DNA of 7,450 bases from Bacteroidales bacterium UBA1237 (GTDB lineage: Bacteria > Bacteroidota > Bacteroidia > Bacteroidales > UBA932), in contig DBWN01000207.1 in NCBI GenBank assembly GCA_002308935.1, forward strand, positions 1-7,450. Direction: 5' to 3'. How positions within the stretch are numbered: position 1 is the first letter of the stretch; the number at the start of each line of letters is the position of its first letter. The notes below the pieces were generated by a model. It did no database searches. It was not told the DNA's origin and saw only the letters and a program-made list of their open reading frames with translations. Of this stretch, positions 1 through 6,665 are shown in pieces. Position numbers and translations under genes: made by a program.

Positions 1-40
1 CCCCTGCGCCCGTCAGGACGACCAATTTCTTCTTAGCCAT
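1..40 (-). CDS. cobB: NAD-dependent protein deacylase (sirtuin, CobB/Sir2 family), N-terminal fragment
   Basis: Only the first 13 codons lie inside the window; the gene runs off the left edge. They read MAKKKLVVLTGAG. This matches the start of bacterial class III sirtuins, where a short basic N-terminus leads into the first Rossmann beta-strand and the GAG of the NAD-binding GAG(I/M)SAESGI motif. Known family role: NAD-dependent removal of acyl groups from protein lysines in the cytoplasm. The ATG at 38-40 has an AT-rich upstream region with no Shine-Dalgarno, as is usual in Bacteroidota. The ATPase gene ends 45 bases upstream on the same strand, with no promoter box or terminator seen between them, so the two may share a transcript. 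Another Rossmann-type NAD(P) enzyme could begin similarly, but VVLTGAG directly after a lysine-rich start is most sirtuin-like. Confidence 0.72.
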   Translation of the reverse strand, partial: MAKKKLVVLTGAG

Positions 41-85
41 AGATTTTGGTATATATTTGACGAATGATCTATACAAGAAAAAAGG

Positions 86-1237
86 CTACTTCATCTCGAA
101 ATAGAACTTCCTCACCCAATACTCGAACAGCGGATCTATCAGTTCAGGTTCATCCCTCTCATTGAAGGAGACGATCTCCTTTTTGATAAGGGCGTCCTTC
201 AGCCTCTTGACATTGGCCGAAGAATTGAGCGAATAGTTCGCTATGACGTCAGCCGCGCTGAACTTCGTGTGCCCGTCAAGTATAGCCTTGAGAAGACTGA
301 CCTGGAATGTCGTGAGGTTGTTCATTGTCGCCATGAATCTGGGCTCATGGATGGAAATTATGATGTCAAGAGCGTCAAGCAGGGTAGCCTCGACAATATA
401 ACCTTTGGACAGTGAATCGCAGATCGAGATGAAATGGTTCATGTACCAGAGGTTTCCTCTGAACAGGCGGAAAGCTCCCAGAAGAAGATCCCTTTCCACG
501 ACTTTTCCACCCGACAGGAATCCCTTCACGAAATATTCCACAGCCTCTTTCGCATCCACTGGATGGAGCTGCACCCTATCGACGAGTCTGTAGAAGAACC
601 TCCTTTCCTCGAAAATGTTCTTCATCGCATTGAGACAGGAGCCGTACAGAATGAACGAACACCTTGGTCCCTGCTGGCCTTGCATCTGGGAGAACACTTT
701 CTCCATAGCTTTGTAGACCCTCTCCCCTTCCCCGGTCTGGTCAAGATTCTGGAACTCGTCCATCATCAGGATGATCGACTGCTTCTTTTCTGCGGCAAGT
801 TTCCAGGGGAGCATCAACATGGAAGAGATGTCATTGTCATCAACATCCCAATTCATCGAGACTATCCGGTCATGGTCCGAGAACTCCCGCTGGTCAAAGA
901 CGAAATGCGTTCCGTCAAGATGACGGGTGATCAGATCCTTGTACTCAGTGGAAGTGGATGCGACTGTCCTCAGAAGGGTGGTTCCCATTCTGGTAAGGAA
1001 GGATGACAAGGACCTTATGTTAAGAAGGCTGAAATGTCCTATAAGGAACTGCTGTCCCCTCAACCTCATGTTGAAAAGGGTCTGCTGGATCAAGGACATT
1101 TTCCCGCTTTTGGGAGGTTCGTAGATGACGATCTGTTCGCCTTGGGCAAGAAGGTTAGCCAGAATGTTGCAGTCTTCCTTACGTCCGATGAAGTTCCTGC
1201 CTGTCACATATTTGTCATATATGAACGGAGAATCCAT
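86..1237 (-). CDS. AAA/STAND-like ATP-binding protein with C-terminal winged-helix-like region
   Basis: A 383-residue cytoplasmic protein resembling the ATPase_2 (archaeal-type ATPase, PF01637-like) group, which is common in Bacteroidota and mostly uncharacterised. In order: an FIGR motif (residues 16-19) like the F.GR.EEL lead-in of this family; a P-loop region (38-48, IYEPPKSGKMS); a clear Walker B (156-161, ILMMDE) followed by FQNL; and a sensor-like ILYGS (196-200). The C-terminal region (about 305-383) is predicted winged helix, ending in the DPLFEYWVRKFYF block typical of the group. The P-loop is unusual: glutamate replaces the first glycine and methionine replaces the Thr/Ser after GK, while the lysine (K46) is kept. 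No membrane segment or signal peptide is seen. The start at 1237 is the first ATG, follows an A/T-rich leader without SD, and keeps the whole N-terminal motif. It lies upstream of the sirtuin gene on the same strand. The substrate or partner is unknown. Confidence 0.85.
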   Translation of the reverse strand: MDSPFIYDKYVTGRNFIGRKEDCNILANLLAQGEQIVIYEPPKSGKMSLIQQTLFNMRLRGQQFLIGHFSLLNIRSLSSFLTRMGTTLLRTVASTSTEYKDLITRHLDGTHFVFDQREFSDHDRIVSMNWDVDDNDISSMLMLPWKLAAEKKQSIILMMDEFQNLDQTGEGERVYKAMEKVFSQMQGQQGPRCSFILYGSCLNAMKNIFEERRFFYRLVDRVQLHPVDAKEAVEYFVKGFLSGGKVVERDLLLGAFRLFRGNLWYMNHFISICDSLSKGYIVEATLLDALDIIISIHEPRFMATMNNLTTFQVSLLKAILDGHTKFSAADVIANYSLNSSANVKRLKDALIKKEIVSFNERDEPELIDPLFEYWVRKFYFEMK

Positions 1238-1281
1238 ATCAGAAAAAAACTTTAGGGAACCGGTAAAACAAAGTTGTTACG

Positions 1282-1289
1282 CAAATATA
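1282..1289 (-). promoter_or_regulatory. Candidate -7 box for the leftward ATPase gene
   Basis: Read on the minus strand this is TATATTTG, an exact match to the Bacteroidota -7 consensus TAnnTTTG. It lies about 45 bases upstream of the ATPase start codon, a sensible leader length. No good TTTG -33 element lies 19-21 bases further upstream, so this is only half of a promoter and may be chance in AT-rich DNA. Confidence 0.38.
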
Positions 1290-1404
1290 TCATTTTTTTG
1301 AGAGAGCGAGCACTTAAAAAGCAAATAAAACACAAAAAGATTAACGATTTTTGTCGGACGAAGAGCACTTTTGTTTGCTCATTTACAAAACTTTTACTGA
1401 AAAT

Positions 1405-1435
1405 TTTGCAAATCCAAGGTTTTGACTTACCTTTG
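1405..1435 (+). promoter_or_regulatory. Bacteroidota-type promoter of rpsU
   Basis: A TTTG at 1405-1408 is followed after 19 bases by TACCTTTG at 1428-1435. This fits the primary sigma factor promoter of Bacteroidota (TTTG, 19-21 bases, TAnnTTTG) at every fixed position. Transcription would be expected to begin near 1440-1445, giving rpsU a very short leader of about 25 bases, most of it occupied by the Shine-Dalgarno region. Confidence 0.75.
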
Positions 1436-1450
1436 CACCCACTAAAGAAA

Positions 1451-1461
1451 AAGGGGGTGAT
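1451..1461 (+). promoter_or_regulatory. Strong Shine-Dalgarno of rpsU (rare in this phylum)
   Basis: AAGGGGGTGAT differs at one position from the perfect complement of the 16S rRNA tail (AAGGAGGTGAT), and that position can still form a G-U pair, so 11 continuous pairs are possible. Six bases separate it from the ATG at 1468. No comparable element precedes the other starts in the window (40, 1237, 1818, 5642, 6752). Known background: in Bacteroidota the ribosome's anti-SD is sequestered by proteins including bS21, and rpsU is one of few genes that keep a strong SD, which serves autoregulation by bS21. Confidence 0.85.
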
Positions 1462-1467
1462 TTTAAA

Positions 1468-1662
1468 ATGATTATAGTACCACTCAAAGAAGGCGAGAAC
1501 ATCGAAAGGGCTCTCAAGAGATTCAAGAGGAAATTCGAAAAGACCGGAGCTATCCGTGAGCTTCGCGCACGCAAGAACTTCGTAAAGCCTTCAGTCAAGA
1601 AGAGGATCCAGATGCAGAAAGCTATCTACGTACAGCATCTGCAGCTTGAGGACGAGCAGTAG
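1468..1662 (+). CDS. rpsU: 30S ribosomal protein bS21
   Basis: A 64-residue, strongly basic protein of the small ribosomal subunit. It starts MIIVPLKEGENIERALKRFKRKF and continues with GAIRELRARKNFVKPSVKKR, the hallmark bS21 pattern: a short N-terminal strand followed by two basic helices that contact the 16S rRNA 3' domain. Length is normal for Bacteroidota and slightly shorter than the enterobacterial protein, whose extra arginine/lysine tail is replaced here by an acidic end (LEDEQ). In Bacteroidota bS21 helps form the pocket that hides the anti-SD, so its level affects which mRNAs are translated. The gene appears monocistronic: its own promoter lies at 1405-1435 and a terminator at 1691-1721. 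The start is fixed by the SD at 1451-1461. Autoregulation through that SD is an inference from work on related species. Confidence 0.97.
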   Translation: MIIVPLKEGENIERALKRFKRKFEKTGAIRELRARKNFVKPSVKKRIQMQKAIYVQHLQLEDEQ

Positions 1663-1690
1663 TTTTACGCGTCCTTGGACGATATACACA

Positions 1691-1721
1691 GGGGTGACTC
1701 ATCATAGAGCCGCCCCTTTTT
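1691..1721 (+). terminator. Rho-independent terminator after rpsU
   Basis: Ten-base arms at 1691-1700 and 1707-1716 form a stem around a six-base loop (ATCATA), with four outer G-C pairs, one G-T wobble and one A-C mismatch. A run of five T follows at 1717-1721. It begins 28 bases after the rpsU stop and separates rpsU from the AsmA-like gene, which has its own promoter box downstream. Confidence 0.8.
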
Positions 1722-1776
1722 CGTACCCCGCTGGAAAAACACGGCCTTATTAGTCCGTTTCCCCGAATAGAAATAT

Positions 1777-1784
1777 TATATTTG
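1777..1784 (+). promoter_or_regulatory. Candidate -7 box for the AsmA-like gene and prmA
   Basis: TATATTTG matches the Bacteroidota -7 consensus TAnnTTTG exactly. It lies 33 bases before the ATG at 1818 and downstream of the rpsU terminator, where a promoter is expected. The -33 element is weak: the nearest candidate is GTTT at 1757-1760, with a spacer of only 16 bases instead of 19-21. Confidence 0.5.
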
Positions 1785-1817
1785 TAGGGATGTCCCCTAG
1801 CGGACGCCATTCAGGCA

Positions 1818-4800
1818 ATGAGCGGTACCAACAATGAGAATCCCGGCAACCCCGCCGCAACCAGGAAGCGCAAGCACCGCTTCTTGAAAGGTCTGCTCAT
1901 TACCATCGTTCTTCTGGCGGCAATAATCTTCGGCGCGATCCAACTGATCCTCAGTCCGTCATTCCTCACCAAGGCTGTGACCAGGATAGCCTCTTCATAC
2001 GTTGACGGAGAGGTCAGCTTCGGCAAGATAGAAGCTTCAGTTTTCAAGAGTTTCCCCTTCGTGCATGTCAGCATCGATGATTTCTGTTTGACATATCCAC
2101 ATGACAGGTTCGCCGGATTCGATTCCTTGGGGGTGTCGAACGCTCTCCGGCAAGAAGGCCGGAATCCTGTCATGGACACTCTTGCATCATTCCGTAACCT
2201 GACCGTTTCGATGAATTACGTCGCCGCCCTGAAAGGCGACATAAAGGTCCATTCCGGAGAAATCTCCGGAGCAAGGGTGTTCGCTCATCTGTTCGATGAT
2301 GAAAATGCTTCCTGGAATGTTTTCAAAAGTTCATCAGAAGACAGTTCCGCTCCTCTTCCGAAGGTGGTCCTCAGGCACATAGCTCTCAAGGATGATCCGC
2401 ACGTGGTTTTCACTGACATCAAAGACACAGTCTTCGTACTGGTCGACGCGAAGAGCCTCGCCTATGACGGGACTATCGACATCTCCGACCTCAGCAAGCA
2501 CAAAATAGCCTTCCAGGCCGATGAGGCTGACGTCAAGTTAAGGCTTCCCGCTGACTCGGCATCAGTAGCCCTTAAGCACCTTGGCATAAACCAAACGAAG
2601 AAAGGATATGAGGTGGACGCGTCGGCGGATGCCCTTCTTGCCTTGGCAGGCAAAAGCGCCCTGTCTCTGCCGCTGGACCTTTCCGGAGTGGTTTCATTCC
2701 CGGAGAATGATTTCAGAAGCATATCCGTGAAGAACCTTTACGCCAAGGCCGCGATGCTTGAACTCACCGGAGAGGGTGACATCAAGATGTACGGGGACAG
2801 CACTTACATAAGGGCAGAGGCGCTGATTGACGACTGCCCCGTAAAAGAGGTTACGGACTATTTCGGGAACTTCCTCCCGAAAGAAGCCAAGAACCTGAGG
2901 ACAGACGCGGTGATTTCCCTCACTGCTCTCTGCGACGGAATGTACATTCCTTCGACCAACACCCTTCCCGAGCTCATCGCCCAGATCAATATCCCCAAGA
3001 CTTCAGTAGCGTATAAGGGACTAGATTACAAAGGCATCATCGCGACCGACATAAACGCCATGACGGACAATTACGGCAGGTTGGCCGTCACTCTGGATGA
3101 CCTAGAACTGGATATCGCGGGAATACGTTTCAAAGGCAAAGGAAGCGCCGAAGACCTTCTTGGGGAAGACCCTCTATATTATGTTGATCTCGGTGCCGAA
3201 GCCGCCCTGGACGCGTTCAAGGATTTCCTGCCGGAAGGGATGACCGCGACGGGTGACATTACTGCAGGTCTGGAAGGATTCATCCTCCAGTCCGACATCG
3301 ACCCTTACAATTTCGCCAGGGCGGACTTGCAAGGATTCATACGAAGTGACGGGATCACCTTCATAGATGAACCCGATTCCCTATACGCGTTCCTTGACAA
3401 GACGGACCTTCATCTCGAGAAATTCGCTGACGGTCTTCTCAACTCGGGTTCATTGGGAATAAAAGGTACAGTGGACAGTCTGTACGCAACCTACGGTTCC
3501 ACCATGTTCATCCGTGGAAGGAAATTCTCACTTGCCGCCCAGAACGCCAAAGAGACCATGTCCGAAGAATTCGGTGAGGAGATGCACCCGATAGTGGGGA
3601 ACCTCTCAGCAGAGAGCCTTGCCATGACCGGAGAAGACTCCCTGTATGTCGGCCTCAAAAACACCAGAAACGCATTCAAGTGGTCGACCCGCAAGAGAGG
3701 TGAAGTACTGTCCCCCCTCCTCGCAGTTTCGAGCGGAAACTCTTCCATAGGGTTCAGACAAGGGGTCAACAGGGCAAGTCTGGAAGAAGTCGGCATCAAT
3801 TTCAGCGCCCTGATGACTGCAACTGAAAGGAACGCCAGGCGGGACGCTCTCCTGGATTCGTTGGGGAAAGTTCATCCCGGCATTTCACGCGACTCCCTTA
3901 CGATAATCGCAGGCATCGACAGCAGAAGACCCCAAAGGAGCAAAAGCTTAAGACAGGACGATTTCGGACGGGCCGGCGATATCAACATACAGTTGGGAGA
4001 AAGCCTGACCCAGTACATAAGGGACTGGGATCTTAACGGGACACTTACAATCGACAACGGTCTTGTCATAACACCGTACTTCCCGCTGAACAACACATTG
4101 TCCGGCTTCGGAGGGACTTTCAACAACGACGAAATCAAAATAGATTCCCTTACAGTTTATTCAGGAGAATCCGACGTCAGCGCCAAAGGAAGGCTTTCAG
4201 GGCTGCGTAGAGCCATACTGCGCAAGGATCTGCTCAATCTCGAACTCACCCTCACCTCCGACAGGCTCAATGCGAATGAACTTCTCGGAGCTTACGACGC
4301 CGGAGCGAGGTTCGTCCCCGAATCAAAGGATGCCGCCATGGACGAGAGCGTTTCAGACCGGGAATATCTCGCGCAGGTTGCCACGGACACCCTAGCGAAC
4401 TCCACTCCGGTGACCTATTCCCTGATAGTTGTCCCTTCCAATCTGGACGCCAAGATATCCCTTCAAGGAAACGAGATCGACTACTCGGACCTCATAGTGG
4501 ACTGGTTCGCTTCGGACATCAACATGAGGGAAAGATGCCTCCAGATAACCAACACCGTCGCGACGTCCAATATGGGAGACATCTATTTCGAGGGATTTTA
4601 TTCCACAAGGAGCAAGGATGACGTGTCAGCGGGATTCGACCTGAACCTTGTTGACATTACGGCTGACAAGGTGATCACACTTATTCCTGCCGTGGACAGC
4701 ATCATCCCGATGCTGAAGAATTTCAAGGGAATGCTCGATTGTGAGATGGCCGCCACAACACAGCTGGACACGAACATGAACTTCATCCCCCCTTCCATAA

Positions 4801-5645
4801 ACGGAGTCCTAAAGATCGCCGGAACCGACCTCTTCCTGGAAGCTGACGGAGGCATAAGGAAACTCGCCAAGACACTTATGTTCCGCGACAAGAGGATAGG
4901 ACACATCGATGACATGTCGGTCCAGGGCCTCATCGGAGACTCCAAGATAGAAGTGTTCCCCTTCATCCTGGGAGTAGACAGGTATCTTCTGGCAATGAGC
5001 GGAATCCAGAACTTCGACCAGAGTTTCAGATACCATGTGTCAGCCCTCAGGTCCCCCTTGCCGTTCCGGTTCGGAATAAACCTCTGGGGCAACTTCGATG
5101 ACTGGAAGTATTCCATAGTAAAAGCGAAATACAAGAGTGCGAACGTCCCGGTGTTCACCGCTCAGCTTGACCAGATGCAGGGGAATCTTGTGGAATCGAT
5201 CCACAACATTTTCTCAAGGGGTGTCGAAAGGGCCGTCGCTCAGAATGAGGCGGAAAGGGGTGCCATAGACGACAAGAAGGGCGACCTCGGATATAATGAC
5301 TCCCTCGAGAACGAAAACCTTACAGCCGACGAGATGTCACAGATCGATTCTCTGCAGAATGCTGATTCCATTGCAGACAGCCTGGCTGTGAGCGGTGCCG
5401 GAATCCAGGAAGGCTCGAAAACAACTACGACACGTACTTTGGATTCAGCACTGAACGCAAGGTTTGACGCTGTCACTTCTACCATGGCGGCCGGCAACGC
5501 TTATTCACTCTCACAGAAACAACAGCAGCGCCTTATAAGAAAAGAAGACAAACGCCAGTTCAAAGAGTCCCTGCAGGGCCTCACATGCTGCCAGAAACTC
5601 AAAGCCCGGATCAGACGATGCCGTGAAAAAAGAAAGAACCCATGA
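1818..5645 (+). CDS. Large AsmA-family inner-membrane-anchored envelope protein
   Basis: A 1275-residue protein. The N-terminus has a basic stretch (RKRKH, about 16-20) followed by one hydrophobic helix (about 25-46). This predicts a signal anchor with the rest of the protein in the periplasm. The SFL..A..RIASSYVDGEVSFGKIEASVFKSFPFVHVSIDDF segment just after it (about 48-95) is typical of AsmA proteins. A long beta-rich body follows, and a conserved AsmA C-terminal block spans roughly 820-1140, including INGVLKIAGTDLF, DDMSVQGLIGDSKIEVFPF and INLWGNFDDWKY. Related proteins (AsmA, YhdP, TamB, YdbH) form hydrophobic grooves thought to carry phospholipids towards the outer membrane; that role here is inferred. 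After about 1142 comes an unusual tail: acidic and Ser/Asp-rich, then Gln/Lys/Arg-rich with cysteines near the end (TCCQKLKARIRRC). The stop overlaps the prmA start. No SD precedes the ATG. The exact AsmA subgroup is not resolved. Confidence 0.88.
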   Translation: MSGTNNENPGNPAATRKRKHRFLKGLLITIVLLAAIIFGAIQLILSPSFLTKAVTRIASSYVDGEVSFGKIEASVFKSFPFVHVSIDDFCLTYPHDRFAGFDSLGVSNALRQEGRNPVMDTLASFRNLTVSMNYVAALKGDIKVHSGEISGARVFAHLFDDENASWNVFKSSSEDSSAPLPKVVLRHIALKDDPHVVFTDIKDTVFVLVDAKSLAYDGTIDISDLSKHKIAFQADEADVKLRLPADSASVALKHLGINQTKKGYEVDASADALLALAGKSALSLPLDLSGVVSFPENDFRSISVKNLYAKAAMLELTGEGDIKMYGDSTYIRAEALIDDCPVKEVTDYFGNFLPKEAKNLRTDAVISLTALCDGMYIPSTNTLPELIAQINIPKTSVAYKGLDYKGIIATDINAMTDNYGRLAVTLDDLELDIAGIRFKGKGSAEDLLGEDPLYYVDLGAEAALDAFKDFLPEGMTATGDITAGLEGFILQSDIDPYNFARADLQGFIRSDGITFIDEPDSLYAFLDKTDLHLEKFADGLLNSGSLGIKGTVDSLYATYGSTMFIRGRKFSLAAQNAKETMSEEFGEEMHPIVGNLSAESLAMTGEDSLYVGLKNTRNAFKWSTRKRGEVLSPLLAVSSGNSSIGFRQGVNRASLEEVGINFSALMTATERNARRDALLDSLGKVHPGISRDSLTIIAGIDSRRPQRSKSLRQDDFGRAGDINIQLGESLTQYIRDWDLNGTLTIDNGLVITPYFPLNNTLSGFGGTFNNDEIKIDSLTVYSGESDVSAKGRLSGLRRAILRKDLLNLELTLTSDRLNANELLGAYDAGARFVPESKDAAMDESVSDREYLAQVATDTLANSTPVTYSLIVVPSNLDAKISLQGNEIDYSDLIVDWFASDINMRERCLQITNTVATSNMGDIYFEGFYSTRSKDDVSAGFDLNLVDITADKVITLIPAVDSIIPMLKNFKGMLDCEMAATTQLDTNMNFIPPSINGVLKIAGTDLFLEADGGIRKLAKTLMFRDKRIGHIDDMSVQGLIGDSKIEVFPFILGVDRYLLAMSGIQNFDQSFRYHVSALRSPLPFRFGINLWGNFDDWKYSIVKAKYKSANVPVFTAQLDQMQGNLVESIHNIFSRGVERAVAQNEAERGAIDDKKGDLGYNDSLENENLTADEMSQIDSLQNADSIADSLAVSGAGIQEGSKTTTTRTLDSALNARFDAVTSTMAAGNAYSLSQKQQQRLIRKEDKRQFKESLQGLTCCQKLKARIRRCREKRKNP

Positions 5646-6571
5646 ACAGTAACGAATACTTGGAAATAAGCCTGTTCTTCACACCATTCGATGAAGAGTA
5701 CGCTTACATTATCGAGGCGGAACTCTCAGACCTCCCCTACGACTCTTTCATGATAGACGAGACGGAGGGTGTCCAGCCTTGCCTTAAAGCATACATCGGC
5801 AAGGAGGATTATGACCCCAGAGCCCTTAAGTTGGTACTGAGCGCACTTGAAAGGAAGGTCACATTCTCCGCCAATATGGTGCCTCCCCAGAACTGGAACC
5901 TCAAATGGGAACAGGAGTTCACCCCTATCGTGATCGGAAGCGATGTCCTGATAAGGTCCTTGAACCACTCGGATGACGACATAGCCCTTGCCAGAATCGA
6001 AGCCGGGGTCAAGTCCCGCAGAAGCCGCTACAATATAAAGATCAATCCCCAGATGGCCTTCGGTACAGGCCATCATGAGACAACGAGGATGATGATCCTC
6101 TCGATGATCGCAAGAAAAGAGGAATCCATACGCGGCAAGGTAATACTTGACATGGGCTGCGGAACCGGTATCCTGGGAATACTTGCCGTGAAGATGGGAG
6201 CCAAGAGGGCGTACGGCATCGACATAGATGCTGTCGCCGCCCAGTCCGCCTTCGACAACGCCTACCTCAACAGGGTGTCACGCCGCTTCGAAACCTACTA
6301 TGGGGACGCTTCGCTTCTGCAGATGGGGAAATACGATACCATCCTTGCGAACATACACCGCAACATAATACTGCAGGACCTGCGGACATACCTGAGGAGC
6401 CTGCGCAAAGGCGGCACACTGATACTCTCCGGATTCTATGACACCGATTGTGCGGACATCATTTCGGAAGCGGAAAAGCTCTCCCCGGGCATATCTGCGG
6501 AAAGGACACTGACCGAGAAGACCGTAGCCGACGGTAAGACTTGGGCATGCATCACCCTTGTTACAGAGTGA
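5642..6571 (+). CDS. prmA: Ribosomal protein L11 methyltransferase
   Basis: A 309-residue cytoplasmic S-adenosylmethionine-dependent enzyme; the family methylates ribosomal protein uL11 at several amino groups. The N-terminal part (about 1-105) fits the L11-recognition domain. The catalytic domain begins with the PrmA signature NPQMAFGTGHHETT (135-148). It continues with SAM-binding motif I (ILDMGCGTGILG, 168-179), an acidic motif II (YGIDID, 191-196), and the ANIHRNIIL block (236-244) in place of the usual family N-I motif. The linker at about 106-128 (rich in D, R and S) looks longer than in PrmA proteins I recall from related species, where a short KDLPKT-like stretch joins the domains. 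The start ATG at 5642 sits inside the stop of the preceding gene (ATGA) and has no SD, which suggests reinitiation or coupled translation. No convincing terminator was seen after the stop. Confidence 0.95.
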   Translation: MNSNEYLEISLFFTPFDEEYAYIIEAELSDLPYDSFMIDETEGVQPCLKAYIGKEDYDPRALKLVLSALERKVTFSANMVPPQNWNLKWEQEFTPIVIGSDVLIRSLNHSDDDIALARIEAGVKSRRSRYNIKINPQMAFGTGHHETTRMMILSMIARKEESIRGKVILDMGCGTGILGILAVKMGAKRAYGIDIDAVAAQSAFDNAYLNRVSRRFETYYGDASLLQMGKYDTILANIHRNIILQDLRTYLRSLRKGGTLILSGFYDTDCADIISEAEKLSPGISAERTLTEKTVADGKTWACITLVTE

Positions 6572-6625
6572 AACCTTTCCGGTCATACTATAGGAGTCAA
6601 AAGGGACGATTTGCGTATTTATTAA

Positions 6626-6640
6626 AATGTTGCAAACATT
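6626..6640. repeat. Perfect short palindrome in the gdhA upstream region
   Basis: AATGTT, GCA, AACATT: two perfect six-base inverted arms around three bases, in an AT-rich spacer 54 bases after prmA and about 26 bases upstream of the proposed gdhA -33 element. Shape and position suit a binding site for a dimeric regulator, but no known operator is recognised. It lacks the G/C content and T-run of a terminator. Confidence 0.4.
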
Positions 6641-6665
6641 ACAAAACGTTATAATCCCCAAATTA

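Noticed and set aside
52..59. TATATTTG on the plus strand near the left edge
   Set aside because: It matches the -7 consensus but points into the antisense of the ATPase with no plus-strand gene downstream and no -33 element checked at proper distance. It is likely chance in AT-rich DNA.
434..1006. Long plus-strand open frame (190 codons) across the ATPase gene
   Set aside because: It is antisense to the ATPase, whose protein carries family motifs. The translated product has no recognisable domain and there is no promoter or start signal for it.
1..1237. Antiphage defence island (Sir2 plus STAND-type ATPase)
   Set aside because: The sirtuin fragment looks like a stand-alone CobB start, the ATPase shows no effector or sensor domain, and the neighbours are housekeeping genes with no mobile-element signs.
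1274..1471. 65-codon plus-strand open frame upstream of rpsU
   Set aside because: It runs through the AT-rich spacer, the rpsU promoter and the SD and overlaps the rpsU start. Its product is low-complexity and basic with no family resemblance.
4598..5158. 186-codon minus-strand open frame inside the AsmA-like gene
   Set aside because: It lies antisense to the conserved AsmA C-terminal block. Its composition is what the reverse of that coding sequence would give.
6572..6620. Possible terminator after prmA (CCTTT with AAAGG arms)
   Set aside because: The arms are five bases, the loop is long, and no T-run follows, so it does not meet the standard of the hairpin after rpsU.
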